This document shows, in pieces, positions 24,886-33,476 of a stretch of 64,000 nucleotides of DNA. The notes beneath the pieces are model-generated. The model was not told the origin of the DNA, ran no database searches, and was given only the letters and a program-made list of their open reading frames with translations. Positions within the stretch are counted from its first letter, which is position 1; every line of letters starts with the position of its first letter. The stretch spans positions 3,348,001-3,412,000 of the forward strand of contig NZ_CP047385.1 in NCBI RefSeq assembly GCF_000807775.2. Direction: 5' to 3'. Origin of the DNA: Pandoraea fibrosis (lineage in GTDB: Bacteria; Pseudomonadota; Gammaproteobacteria; Burkholderiales; Burkholderiaceae). A program made the translations under genes and the position numbers.

Positions 24886-26148
24886 TCAGGCGAGCGCTTC
24901 GCCGTGACTTTCCGGCAGGAAGAAGTAGACGATGATCGCGGCGAGCAGGAAGAAGCCGGCGGTCGCCCCCAGGGCCGCGCTGACGTTCTCGCCGCGCGAC
25001 AGCAAACCGACGGCCGCCGGCGCGAGGGCACTGGCGGCGCGTCCCGTGTTGTAGATGAAGCCCTGCGCGGTGGCACGCACCTGCGTGGGGAACATTTCGG
25101 CGAACGTCGGGGCGAAACCGCTATAGAAGCCTGTGCCGAAGAACGCCACGACGGGCCCGAATACGAGCAGCAGCATCGGTTCGCGAATCGCGACGTAAAG
25201 CGGTACCGTCACTGCCGACACGATGAAGAAGAGCAGAAACGATTTGCGGCAGCCGATGCGATCGGCGATGTAGCCGAAGCACACGAAGCCTGCGGCGGCG
25301 CCGATCTGCATGATGACGATCCACGTGGTGGAGCGCAGCAGATCGAACCCCGGGCCGCCTTGATCGACCGGCGTGGCGAGGTACGCCGGAATCCACGTGA
25401 ACAGTCCCCAATAGCCGCACATGGCTGCCGCCGTGAAGGCAAGCCCGACGGTCGTATTGCGTGCATACGGCCCGAACAGCATGGCAAGCGTCTGACCCAG
25501 CGTCAGGCGAACGCGTTGCTCGCGCCAGATCGCAGGTTCTTCGACATGGCGACGCACCCAGAACGCGAGCACCGTCGGCAGCAGCCCGAAGGCAAACACC
25601 CAGCGCCAGCCGAAGTACGGCAGGATCACGGCCGCCACGATAGCGGCGACCGCGTAGCCCACGGCAAACGCGCTTTGCACCCATGCCATCACCTTTGCAC
25701 GATGCTCGGCAGGCCACGTCTCGGTGATGAGCGCCGCGCCGGCCGACCATTCGCCGCCAATGCCCAACCCGAGCAGAAAGCGGAACACGAGAAGTTGTGT
25801 GACCGAATCGGCGAAGCCACACAGTGCCGTGCCGATGGAGTAACAGAGGATCGAGAGGATCATCGACCGGGTGCGGCCGATACGGTCGGCGAGGAAGCCG
25901 AAGAACAATCCACCGAACGCCGTCGCGAGCAGCGTCAGCGAGGCAATCATGCCGGCCACGCCCTTGTCGAAATGCAGATCGACGCTGATGTAGCGAATCA
26001 CCATCGCAAACAACATCAGATCCATGATGTCGAGCATCCAGCCGATGTAAGCCGAACCAAATGCCCGCCATTGCGCAGGACTCGCGCCGCGATACCACGG
26101 CCGACGTGCTGCACCCGCCGCGCTCAGGGCGGTCGTGCCAGTGTCCAT
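24886..26148 (-). CDS. MFS transporter (organic/aromatic acid-type)
   Basis: A 420-residue protein with 12 predicted membrane helices, from the ATG at 26148 (AAGGAG upstream). The MFS signatures GFLADRIGRTRSMIL (loop 2-3), GLGIGGEWSAGAALITETWP (helix 5) and FGYIADRIGCRKSF are clear. The MLDIMDLMLFAMVI motif in helix 1 (conserved acidic residues) and helix 5 resemble the aromatic acid/H+ and sialate-type symporters. It imports an unidentified small organic acid. It is divergent from the bicupin-IclR pair and shares two GTATCGA-N3-TCGATAC sites with them, so it is probably part of the IclR regulon rather than of the CoA cluster. Confidence 0.92.
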   Translation of the reverse strand: MDTGTTALSAAGAARRPWYRGASPAQWRAFGSAYIGWMLDIMDLMLFAMVIRYISVDLHFDKGVAGMIASLTLLATAFGGLFFGFLADRIGRTRSMILSILCYSIGTALCGFADSVTQLLVFRFLLGLGIGGEWSAGAALITETWPAEHRAKVMAWVQSAFAVGYAVAAIVAAVILPYFGWRWVFAFGLLPTVLAFWVRRHVEEPAIWREQRVRLTLGQTLAMLFGPYARNTTVGLAFTAAAMCGYWGLFTWIPAYLATPVDQGGPGFDLLRSTTWIVIMQIGAAAGFVCFGYIADRIGCRKSFLLFFIVSAVTVPLYVAIREPMLLLVFGPVVAFFGTGFYSGFAPTFAEMFPTQVRATAQGFIYNTGRAASALAPAAVGLLSRGENVSAALGATAGFFLLAAIIVYFFLPESHGEALA

Positions 26149-26190
26149 TCTTGTCTCCTTCATGGAACCCATCCTAATGTCATGCCTCAT

Positions 26191-26207
26191 GTATCGACTA
26201 TCGATAC
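26191..26207. promoter_or_regulatory. candidate IclR operator 1 (GTATCGA-N3-TCGATAC)
   Basis: Perfect 7-base inverted repeat separated by CTA, 43 bases upstream of the MFS start. An identical repeat lies 96 bases away (26287-26303). Confidence 0.75.
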
Positions 26208-26286
26208 ACATGGGAATGATTTCGTTTGAATGGTAACAGCACAGTGCGAAGCCGTGTGTCGTGGTAAACCATAAATGGTGCTTTGC

Positions 26287-26303
26287 GTATCGATGATCGA
26301 TAC
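26287..26303. promoter_or_regulatory. candidate IclR operator 2 (GTATCGA-N3-TCGATAC)
   Basis: Perfect 7-base inverted repeat separated by TGA, 59 bases upstream of the bicupin start. The same half-sites as operator 1; together they flank both divergent promoters. Confidence 0.75.
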
Positions 26304-26361
26304 TTCGTGTCAGCGTTGTCTCGACAGTCGGGGCAATCGGCTGGTTACAGGAGATCGAGAA

Positions 26362-27039
26362 GTGAAGCCGTTCCAATTGCGTTTGTACGAAGATGTCATC
26401 GCGCCGAACCATGCGCCCATCTATCTGGCGGCCGCGCGTCGCGCGATCTATGTCGTGCGCGGCGACGTGGCCATCGAGTTCGAGACGGGCGCGCAGCATC
26501 ACCCGGCACAGAGTGCGTGGCTGGGTGAGGACGACGTGGCCTTGATCGCGGGTAGCGAGGGCGCCACGTTGTGGCGTTGGGAACTGATGTCTGGCGAGGC
26601 GCCGTCCGCGGGAGAGATGACGTCGGCACCGGGGGCGTCCTCGACACTCAAACTCGCGGCGCCGATTGAGCTGGACCCGCGCCAACGCTGGCTCATGCGT
26701 TGCGACAAGGTACAATTCCCCCCCGGCGGCGTGGCGCATACGCACGTGCATCAAGGGCCCGGCGTGAGGTGCACGCTCGAGGGCGAGATCACGATCGAAA
26801 CGCTCGGCGCGTCGCACACCCACGGGCCGGGACAGGCCTGGCTCGAACTCGGCCACGCACCGGTGCTCGCACCCACGACCGAGGCGCGCGACACGACATT
26901 CATCCGCTGCTTCATCCTGCCGCGGGCATGTCGCAATCGCAGCTCGATCCGGTACGTGAATCCCGAGGACACGAACAAGAACAAGCCGCAGCGCTACCAC
27001 GTGTTCGGCGAGCGTTTCATTTCGCTCGACGCGCAATAG
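26362..27039 (+). CDS. bicupin-domain protein
   Basis: About 225 residues from the GTG at 26362, which has AGGAG nine bases upstream. An open frame extends to 26275, but that start would lie inside the operator. Two cupin halves are visible: residues about 10-75 (APNHAPIYLAAARRAIYVVR) and about 115-200. The second half has a His-rich first cupin motif (FPPGGVAHTHVHQGPGVRC) and a weaker second motif. A metal could bind only in the second half. The tail has YVNPEDTNKNKPQRYHVFGE. The function is unknown; such cupins often act as isomerases, dioxygenases or small-molecule binding proteins in catabolism. It is followed by the IclR gene after 33 bases, so the two form an operon. Confidence 0.82.
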   Translation: MKPFQLRLYEDVIAPNHAPIYLAAARRAIYVVRGDVAIEFETGAQHHPAQSAWLGEDDVALIAGSEGATLWRWELMSGEAPSAGEMTSAPGASSTLKLAAPIELDPRQRWLMRCDKVQFPPGGVAHTHVHQGPGVRCTLEGEITIETLGASHTHGPGQAWLELGHAPVLAPTTEARDTTFIRCFILPRACRNRSSIRYVNPEDTNKNKPQRYHVFGERFISLDAQ

Positions 27040-27072
27040 GCAGAGCGCCGCGGCAGCGATAAAGGACACGCA

Positions 27073-27921
27073 GTGAAACGATCGAAGGACACCCCGAACG
27101 ACGTCATCCGCAGCACGCATATCGCGACTGGCGAACGAGGCGAGCAGGGCGGCGATGAGCTCAACACGTCGTCGACTTCGGTCATTTCTCTGCGCATTCT
27201 GGAGCTGCTGGCCGAGCGTAATGCCGAGTGCGGCGTGACACATCTGGCCGAGGCGCTCGGTGTGCCGAAGGCGCGTGTGCATCGTCATCTGACGGCGCTG
27301 CGTCAGGAAGGCTATGTCGTGCAGAACCCGCGCACCAGCCGATATCGCATCGGCTGGCGTCTCTTCCTGCTGGGACAGAAGCTGGTCAAACAGTTCGATG
27401 TGGTGAGTCTGGCGCGCCCCGTGATGGAGGAGTTGCGCGATGCCGTCGGTCAGACCATCGTCATCAGCTCGTTCACGGAAACCGACGTGGTCGTGCTCGA
27501 CGTCATGCGTGGGCGCAGTCCGCTGGAGATCCTGCTGCATCCGGGCACGCAATTCAAATTGCATAGCGTGGCGCAAGGCAAGATCGCGTTGGCGTTCGGT
27601 GCACCTGAGCGTCGGGAGGCCGTGCTCGCCGGTCCGCTCGATGCCTGCACGCCGCATACGATCACCGACGCGATGCGTCTCTCGCATGAACTCGCGCTGG
27701 TGCGGGAGCGCGGCTGGGCCGATGCGCCCGAAGAAGTGTTCCTCGGCGTGAATGCGCTGGCGGCCCCCATTGTGCAGGACGACGGCACGCTGTTCGGCAC
27801 GCTCGCCATCGTCGGCTCGATTCATTACCTGCCGGCGCACCCGAACCCGCAAACCGTGGCGGCACTCACCGACGCGGCCCGTCGCATTTCCCGCCTGTTG
27901 GGCGGTGGCCGCGCCGACTGA
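27073..27921 (+). CDS. IclR-family transcriptional regulator
   Basis: A 282-residue protein with a GTG start at 27073. After a polar N-terminal extension of about 35 residues comes the winged helix (ISLRILELLAERNAECGVTHL, then GVPKARVHRHLTALRQEGYV). The IclR effector domain occupies residues about 115-275 (ETDVVVLDVMRGRSPLEILL, GTQFKLHSVAQGKIALAFG and GTLFGTLAIVGSIHYLP). It is in an operon with the bicupin gene and next to a divergent MFS gene. The two identical palindromes between these genes are its probable binding sites. Confidence 0.93.
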   Translation: MKRSKDTPNDVIRSTHIATGERGEQGGDELNTSSTSVISLRILELLAERNAECGVTHLAEALGVPKARVHRHLTALRQEGYVVQNPRTSRYRIGWRLFLLGQKLVKQFDVVSLARPVMEELRDAVGQTIVISSFTETDVVVLDVMRGRSPLEILLHPGTQFKLHSVAQGKIALAFGAPERREAVLAGPLDACTPHTITDAMRLSHELALVRERGWADAPEEVFLGVNALAAPIVQDDGTLFGTLAIVGSIHYLPAHPNPQTVAALTDAARRISRLLGGGRAD

Positions 27922-27960
27922 CGCGTCACGTCACATCCGCCCTCGCTGCCGCAATGATCG

Positions 27961-28983
27961 TCAGACGGACGAGGAGACAACCCCTTTCGCGCCCGGCTTG
28001 CCCGGGACGCAGCCGAGCCCGTCGAGCGTGGCACGCACGGCGACATCGAGCGGGGTATGCGGTTCTTGTCCGAGCGCCGCGACAAGTCGCGTGTTATCCA
28101 TGCGCACCGGCTGTTGCCACAGGTAGCGCATCTCGCGCAATTCGCGCAGCGTCGTGACGAAAGGCGACGCCACCCACGTGAGCCACCAGGGAAAGCGACG
28201 CGTCTTGACCGTCACGCCGTAGGGGGCCATCACTCGCGCGATCGCACCAGCCATCTGCGTGCCGTCGGCATCCCAGTGACCGGCCATGTGGAAGTTGGAG
28301 AAGGCATCGAGCGTGCGGCGGCGCTCGATGAGCAGAACCATCGAGCGTGCGACGTCGGGCAGGTACGACCATTCGTGTCCGACGCCGGGTGCGTTCGGTA
28401 TCTGGACGACGCTCGCCGGGCGGCCCGGCTTAACGAGTCCCTGGGCGAACCAGCTATTGCGTGTGCGGGGACCAAAGAAGTCGCCCGCTCGCACAATGAT
28501 CGTCTGTACGCCATTGCGGCTTGCATCGCGCAGGCGGCCTTCCATCGTCGCGCGAATTCGGCCTTTGCGGGTGAGCGGCCGTTGCGGGTCATCTTCGCGC
28601 AACACGGGGAACGTTGCCGGTCCATAGTTGTAGACCGTGCCGGGCAGCACGATGGTGGCGCCATGCCGTGTGGCAGCGGCAATCGTGTTGTCGAGCATGG
28701 GCAGCACCTGGATATCCCAATGGCGATAGCCGGGCGGATTGACGGCGTGGACGATCACATCGCAGTCTCGCGCTGCGGACAACACATCGTCGGCATGCAT
28801 GGCGTCACCGTCGATCCACTCGATCCCGACGTCGGGCGTGTCGGTGCTTGGCGCACCGCCGCGACGCATGGCGCGCACACGCCACCCCGCCGTCAGCAAT
28901 TGCCGTGCGACTTCGCCGCCGATGCCGCCCGTTGCGCCGAGCACCAGCGCGCGAGTCTCAGGGTTGCGGGATGCTTGGGTCAT
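27961..28983 (-). CDS. NAD(P)-dependent epimerase/NmrA-like reductase
   Basis: A 340-residue protein of the extended/atypical short-chain dehydrogenase type. The N-terminal Rossmann motif is ALVLGATGGIGGEVARQLL, followed by VIVHAVNPPGYRHWD and a VYNYGP segment that carries the active-site-like Tyr. A substrate domain follows (GHEWSYLPDVARSMVLLIE). A predicted membrane-associated patch WWLTWVASPFV occurs near residue 270. The substrate is unknown; proteins of this type reduce or epimerise sugar nucleotides or act as redox sensors. It is divergent from a LysR gene (29080), which probably controls it. Confidence 0.88.
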   Translation of the reverse strand: MTQASRNPETRALVLGATGGIGGEVARQLLTAGWRVRAMRRGGAPSTDTPDVGIEWIDGDAMHADDVLSAARDCDVIVHAVNPPGYRHWDIQVLPMLDNTIAAATRHGATIVLPGTVYNYGPATFPVLREDDPQRPLTRKGRIRATMEGRLRDASRNGVQTIIVRAGDFFGPRTRNSWFAQGLVKPGRPASVVQIPNAPGVGHEWSYLPDVARSMVLLIERRRTLDAFSNFHMAGHWDADGTQMAGAIARVMAPYGVTVKTRRFPWWLTWVASPFVTTLRELREMRYLWQQPVRMDNTRLVAALGQEPHTPLDVAVRATLDGLGCVPGKPGAKGVVSSSV

Positions 28984-29027
28984 GGTGTGGCTCCTTAATG
29001 TCTGTCGATGACGCCATTCTCCGCGCG

Positions 29028-29060
29028 AGATGATTCAAATAAAATTACCTAAAATCATCT
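29028..29060. promoter_or_regulatory. inverted repeat AGATGATT/AATCATCT between reductase and LysR genes
   Basis: Perfect 8-base arms at 29028-29035 and 29053-29060 with a 17-base AT-rich spacer, between two divergent genes. Probably a LysR recognition region, by position only. Confidence 0.45.
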
Positions 29061-29079
29061 ATCGGCTATACATTTTTGT

Positions 29080-29970
29080 ATGACAAAAAATTTGAGCTGG
29101 GATCTCTACCGGACGTTTCTCTCGGTGCTGACCGAGGGATCGTTGTCGGGCGCGGCACGGGCCCTGGACATCACGCAACCCACGGCCGGACGCCATATTG
29201 CGGCGCTGGAGACGGCGCTGGGACAAACGCTTTTCACGCGATCGCAAACGGGTTTGCTGCCAACGGATGCCGCGCAGTCGCTGCGAGCTCACGCGCTGGC
29301 CATGCAGCACACGGCGCTCGCTTTCGAGCGAGCGGCGGCGAGTCATGGCGATGGAGTGAACGGTGTCGTGCGCATTTCGGCGAGCGAGGTAGTCGGCGTG
29401 GAGGTGTTGCCACCGATTCTGAGTGCGCTACGGCGCGCGCATCCGCAGCTGATCCTCGAACTGGTGCCGACGAATCGCATACAGGATCTGCTGCATCGCG
29501 AGGTCGACATTGCCGTGCGGATGGCGCCGCCACAGCAAGACGCACTGATTGCGCGTCGCATGGGGAGCATCGACATTGGCCTGCATGCGCGAGAGGACTA
29601 TCTGGCACGTTACGGGGTACCGACGTCGATGGCCGATCTGGCCAATCATGCGCTGATCGGTTTCGACCAGATGACGCCGTTTCTTCGGGAAGCGACACGC
29701 AACGCGCCACTATGGTCGCGCGATGCCTTCGCGTTTCGCGCCGATAGCGATCTGGCGCAACTGGCGATGATTCGCGCGGGTTACGGCATCGGGGGATGTC
29801 AGGTGCCACTGGCGCGACGCGATCCCCGGCTCGTGCGTGTCTTGCCGTCAGCCTTCCGGTTCAGGCTGCCCACATGGGTCACGATGCATGAAGACCTGCG
29901 TCAGAGTGCGCGTTGCAAGGCGGTGTTCGACGCACTCGTGGCCGGATTGTCCACCTACATGGCCGGATAA
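29080..29970 (+). CDS. LysR-family transcriptional regulator
   Basis: A 296-residue LysR protein. The helix-turn-helix occupies residues about 5-64 (WDLYRTFLSVLTEGSLSGAA, then RALDITQPTAGRHIAALE). The effector domain follows (VRISASEVVGVEVLPPILSAL, EVDIAVRMAPPQQDALIAR and AMIRAGYGIGGCQVPLARR). The two characteristic GYGIG and DIAVR segments belong to the CrgA/AaeR-like subgroup. It is divergent from the NmrA-like reductase gene and is its probable regulator. Confidence 0.93.
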   Translation: MTKNLSWDLYRTFLSVLTEGSLSGAARALDITQPTAGRHIAALETALGQTLFTRSQTGLLPTDAAQSLRAHALAMQHTALAFERAAASHGDGVNGVVRISASEVVGVEVLPPILSALRRAHPQLILELVPTNRIQDLLHREVDIAVRMAPPQQDALIARRMGSIDIGLHAREDYLARYGVPTSMADLANHALIGFDQMTPFLREATRNAPLWSRDAFAFRADSDLAQLAMIRAGYGIGGCQVPLARRDPRLVRVLPSAFRFRLPTWVTMHEDLRQSARCKAVFDALVAGLSTYMAG

Positions 29971-30002
29971 GACGGCGCTCACACAAATGGCGGGTGTCTG
30001 TG

Positions 30003-30014
30003 ATGAAATTTCAT
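30003..30014. promoter_or_regulatory. perfect palindrome ATGAAATTTCAT
   Basis: A 12-base perfect palindrome in the AT-rich leader before the esterase-AAA pair. It adjoins a second palindrome at 30014-30030. Operator candidate by symmetry only. Confidence 0.4.
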
Positions 30015-30030
30015 GATATACAATATATCA
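30014..30030. promoter_or_regulatory. perfect palindrome TGATATA-CAA-TATATCA
   Basis: Perfect 7-base arms with a 3-base spacer, about 35 bases upstream of the esterase start. It may bind a regulator of the esterase-AAA ATPase pair. Confidence 0.45.
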
Positions 30031-30064
30031 ATAATATCAACGATCACGAGACAATCATCGCGCC

Positions 30065-30766
30065 ATGTTCGACCCTTCCTTGTTCGGACGCATGCCACCG
30101 GACGTCATCGCGTCCGCGTCGGCTTCTGCCTCAGCCACTCCGTCATCGTCGCTGCTTCCCGGGCGTCATTCGCTGGGATTGAGCGAGACCCGCGACGCGG
30201 TGCTGTATGTGCCGGCTGACCTGCCGACGGACAAGCCCGTCCCGCTGTTCGTCATGTTTCATGGCGCGGGTGGGTTTCCGGAGAAGGTGTTGCCGTTCAT
30301 CGAGCCGCATGCGCAACGGCACAAGTTTCTCGTGCTCGCCCCGCACTCGACCTTTCCGACCTGGGACATCGTGATCGGCGGCAACGGCCCCGATCTGGAG
30401 CGATTGCAGCTTGCGCTGGGCAGTGTGGCGGCGCGCTATCGTATCGACGCGGGGCGTGTGGCGTTTGCGGGCTTCTCCGATGGCGCGAGCTACGCGTTGT
30501 CGATCGGTGTGACGAACGGCGACATTGCGAGCCACGTCATTGCCTTCTCGGGCGGCTTCATGTCGGTATTCGTGCAAGAAGGGCAACCGCGGATATTCAT
30601 CGCTCACGGGCTCATCGACGAACAACTGCCCATTGCGACCAGCGGCCGCCAGAACGCCACCAAGCTCAAGGCGGCGGGGTACGACGTGCAGTACGTCGAG
30701 TTCGACGGCCTGCACATCATCGAACCGGGTGTCGTGGCGCAGGCCGTCGACTTCTTCCTCGCCTGA
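30065..30766 (+). CDS. phospholipase/carboxylesterase-like alpha/beta hydrolase
   Basis: A 233-residue alpha/beta hydrolase. A Ser/Ala-rich tail of about 30 residues precedes LFVMFHGAGGFPEKVLPFIE, whose HGAGG is the oxyanion-hole segment. The nucleophile elbow is VAFAGFSDGASYALS (GFSDG), the acid is in HGLIDEQLPI and the His is in FDGLHIIEPGV. This resembles the LpqC/PHB-depolymerase and carboxylesterase group. It lacks a signal peptide, so it is probably cytosolic. An AAA+ ATPase gene begins 68 bases after its stop, which suggests co-transcription. The substrate is unknown. Confidence 0.88.
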   Translation: MFDPSLFGRMPPDVIASASASASATPSSSLLPGRHSLGLSETRDAVLYVPADLPTDKPVPLFVMFHGAGGFPEKVLPFIEPHAQRHKFLVLAPHSTFPTWDIVIGGNGPDLERLQLALGSVAARYRIDAGRVAFAGFSDGASYALSIGVTNGDIASHVIAFSGGFMSVFVQEGQPRIFIAHGLIDEQLPIATSGRQNATKLKAAGYDVQYVEFDGLHIIEPGVVAQAVDFFLA

Positions 30767-30834
30767 GACGCGCTGCCGAGAGGGCAAAGCGCGTACGGGC
30801 GACATGCCATATCGCGATACGGGGAGTGCCGTTC

Positions 30835-32460
30835 ATGGATTTCGAGATTCCAGAGTCACTGATTCATCCGCTGATGCAATTGATCGGCGCGGATTCGCCG
30901 TTAGGCAAGCAGTTGACGGCCTATGGGGTTTGCCGCGGCAACATGATGGTGTCGAGCGAATGGTTCGATGCCAAATCGCTCAACACGCTGTATGTGCTGA
31001 GCAAGACGCAGAACGAACGCGCATTGATGTTCCAGATGCTTGCGCTGGACAACGTCTACAACGCGCCGCAGGCACGCGAGATTCCCGATCTGGACAAGCT
31101 GGTGCCGGGGCTCGTGGCATATCTCGCGCGCGACGTCATCGACGGCTGGGTGTACCAGCGCCATCGCGACGGCGCATTGCTGCCGTGGCTCGTGCGCCGG
31201 CTGCGTTATGTGGAACCTGAACAGGGCTCGCCGTATGTCGTGATGGACATGCTGGCGAACACGATGCAGTCGGCGAACTCGAATCTGACGGAACAGCGCC
31301 TGCGTCGATCGGGCATGACCACATCGCTCGTGTTCACGCGCGAGGACATCGCCAACCGCACCATTCCCGAGTTGCTCGCCGAGTTCGGTTTCTACAAGGA
31401 GTGTGCGGAGTTCAAGCACGAGTACGAGCAGCATGCGCAGCGTTTCCTGCGGGTGCAGCGCGCGTTCGGCGCGCAGTTCGTGCTTCGCCGCGCGGCGTTC
31501 TCGGTCGATCCGAAGGGCGCGACGGAGTTGATCCGGGTGGTGGAGGGCGTGAGCGCGAAGTGTGTGAACGACGAAGAGCGCCTCGAACGCAATTTCGAGA
31601 TGGTGTGCGATGCCGACTTCTGGCGTAAGGCGCAGATCGATCGTGCCTTCGAGACCATTCCGCTGCACTGCTATGTGCACGTATTCCATCTGGACTGGCA
31701 TCGCAATCTCTGGGTGCATGTGCAGAACATGACCGAGTACGAGTACCAGCCGGGGTTGCGCGACAAGCTGGTGCTGCCGGCACATCACCACGATCTGATC
31801 GACATTCTGACGTCGAATATGGACGTGATGATGCCGGATTTCGTCCCGGGAAAATCGGGCGGTGCGACGATTCTTTGTCAGGGTGCCCCCGGACTGGGCA
31901 AGACCCTCACGGCGGAGATCTACTCGGAAGTCGTGGGCAAGCCGTTGTACCGCGTGCATTCCGGACAGTTAGGGACGACGGCGGCGTCTGTCGGTGCCAC
32001 GCTCATGAGCATTCTGCGTCGCGCCATGCGCTGGAACGCGATTCTGTTGCTCGACGAAGCAGATGTCTACATCCGCCGACGCGACAACGATCTCGAACAC
32101 AATGCCATCGTCGCGGAGTTCCTGCGTTCGCTGGAGTACTTCCACGGATTGTTGTTCATGACGACGAACCGGATCGGCGATGTGGACGACGCCATTCTCT
32201 CGCGCTGCATCGCGACGATTCACTACGAGATACCGTGCGCAGAGGATGCCCGGCGACTCTGGCGCATGCAGGCCGAGCAGGTGGGCGCCTATCTCGACGA
32301 TGCACTGATCGACTCGCTCGCCAGCCGCTATTCGCAGGCGAGCGGTCGAGACATCAAGGAACTGATGAAGCTCGCGAGTCGCTATTGCAAGGTCAAGGAC
32401 ATACCTTACACGGAGGACGTGTTCAAACTCTGCGGACTCTTCCGCGGCTACGACGATTGA
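30835..32460 (+). CDS. AAA+ ATPase of unknown function
   Basis: A 541-residue protein starting at the ATG at 30835 (GGGGAG upstream). The first 320 residues have no domain that I recognise. The AAA+ module spans about 325-500: Walker A GAPGLGKT, Walker B AILLLDEADVYI, the sensor-1 MTTNR and a finger-like ILSRC, then a C-terminal helical lid ending RDIKELMKLASRYC. It is a stand-alone ATPase with no obvious protease, helicase or nuclease domain. The partner might be the esterase encoded just upstream. Its 3' end overlaps the convergent PAP2 gene by 13 bases. Candidate roles are chaperone-like remodelling or a defence-type ATPase; neither is demonstrated. Confidence 0.85.
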   Translation: MDFEIPESLIHPLMQLIGADSPLGKQLTAYGVCRGNMMVSSEWFDAKSLNTLYVLSKTQNERALMFQMLALDNVYNAPQAREIPDLDKLVPGLVAYLARDVIDGWVYQRHRDGALLPWLVRRLRYVEPEQGSPYVVMDMLANTMQSANSNLTEQRLRRSGMTTSLVFTREDIANRTIPELLAEFGFYKECAEFKHEYEQHAQRFLRVQRAFGAQFVLRRAAFSVDPKGATELIRVVEGVSAKCVNDEERLERNFEMVCDADFWRKAQIDRAFETIPLHCYVHVFHLDWHRNLWVHVQNMTEYEYQPGLRDKLVLPAHHHDLIDILTSNMDVMMPDFVPGKSGGATILCQGAPGLGKTLTAEIYSEVVGKPLYRVHSGQLGTTAASVGATLMSILRRAMRWNAILLLDEADVYIRRRDNDLEHNAIVAEFLRSLEYFHGLLFMTTNRIGDVDDAILSRCIATIHYEIPCAEDARRLWRMQAEQVGAYLDDALIDSLASRYSQASGRDIKELMKLASRYCKVKDIPYTEDVFKLCGLFRGYDD

Positions 32461-33476
32461 GAGGATCGGTAGCGGCGCAGACCCATGCGCCGCGATGCCC
32501 AGATCACGGCGATGGCCAGTGCGATGCCGGCCAGAATATCGATGAGGTAATGGCCGCCGAAAGGCAGGGCGGCGATCGTCATCGTGACATTGACGACGGC
32601 AAGGCCGACGTTCCACCCACGCAAGTGCCGCACGACATAGACGAACATCACCGCATGCGCGGCGTGCAGTGAAGGCAGGGAAATCAAGCCCTGATTGTCG
32701 TTCAGATCGATCACCCGCAAAGCGCCGTCGCGAAGCGCGGCGAACTGCGACCACTCTGAGGTGTCGTGAGGGCCGACGTACCCGAAATGGATGTGCGGAT
32801 TCGATGCGGGGACTATCGCGGAGATCAGGATCGTCAACATGACGATCACGGAAAATAGCAAAAAATAGTCGGCGAGATCGTCTATCCGACGGGTACAGAC
32901 GAGCAGCACCGGGATTAGGGCAACTTGCCAACCGTATAACTGATAGCAGGACCCGAGAAGATTAAATGCTTGCGCGTGGGCCTTCAGCCATTGATACGTG
33001 TGGTGCCAATGAAAGCCCAGTGAGGCATCGATTTGCACAAGGCGATCATCGACCAGGTCGAAGTGCGCGGTGATGGCCGTGTTTTGCAGGACCACAGCCG
33101 CGAGCGAGAACACCGTGAGCAGCGAAAGACAGAAGAGCGCGGCGCTGGCTTTTTCCCAGAGCCATCTCAGGGACGAGGCAGGCTGTCGCGCCAGCAAGTG
33201 AGCGAATCCAGCCATCGCTACCGTTGGCGTGAGCCAAAGTACGCGATCGAGTCCGGAGAGTGTCAGGCCCTGCGCATGCGTAGCAATGACGTCGAGCGTC
33301 AACAGGGCCACCAGCAACGCGAGCATGATGCGGAATCTTGGCTGAAGAAAGAGACGGACAAGAAGGGGCGAGGCTTTGTCGGCCACCGTGACGGCGACGT
33401 TCGATGCTTGCCTTGTGTCCGCTACGAGCGCGGCGGCCTCGTTCCCCGATGTCGTGACTGCGTCGATCTCATTCAT
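32448..33476 (-). CDS. PAP2-family membrane phosphatase
   Basis: About 342 residues from the ATG at 33476 (the frame is open to 33536). Several membrane segments are visible, and the PAP2/type-2 phosphatidic acid phosphatase signature is near the C-terminus: SLPSLHAAHAVMF and GHYLIDILAGIALAI carry two catalytic His residues. The first signature KxxxxxxRP is not clear. The layout resembles the inositol phosphorylceramide synthase-like and lipid phosphatase branch. It probably dephosphorylates or transfers a lipid phosphate at the outer face of the inner membrane. The stop overlaps the convergent AAA+ gene. Confidence 0.88.
   Translation of the reverse strand: MNEIDAVTTSGNEAAALVADTRQASNVAVTVADKASPLLVRLFLQPRFRIMLALLVALLTLDVIATHAQGLTLSGLDRVLWLTPTVAMAGFAHLLARQPASSLRWLWEKASAALFCLSLLTVFSLAAVVLQNTAITAHFDLVDDRLVQIDASLGFHWHHTYQWLKAHAQAFNLLGSCYQLYGWQVALIPVLLVCTRRIDDLADYFLLFSVIVMLTILISAIVPASNPHIHFGYVGPHDTSEWSQFAALRDGALRVIDLNDNQGLISLPSLHAAHAVMFVYVVRHLRGWNVGLAVVNVTMTIAALPFGGHYLIDILAGIALAIAVIWASRRMGLRRYRSSQSS

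Noticed and set aside
24733..26229. A 498-residue plus-strand frame opposite the MFS gene
   Set aside because: It is antisense to a 12-helix MFS transporter and has the polar, Arg/His-rich composition typical of a high-GC shadow frame.
24886..27852. A 988-residue open frame on the minus strand spanning the MFS gene and beyond
   Set aside because: Only the 24886-26148 part has MFS sequence. The upstream extension reads as antisense of the bicupin and IclR genes and has no protein-like features.
30835..33476. Idea that the AAA+ ATPase and PAP2 gene form a defence pair
   Set aside because: They are convergent with a 13-base overlap at their ends, not co-transcribed, and the PAP2 protein is a standard lipid phosphatase. 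The overlap does not imply a functional link.
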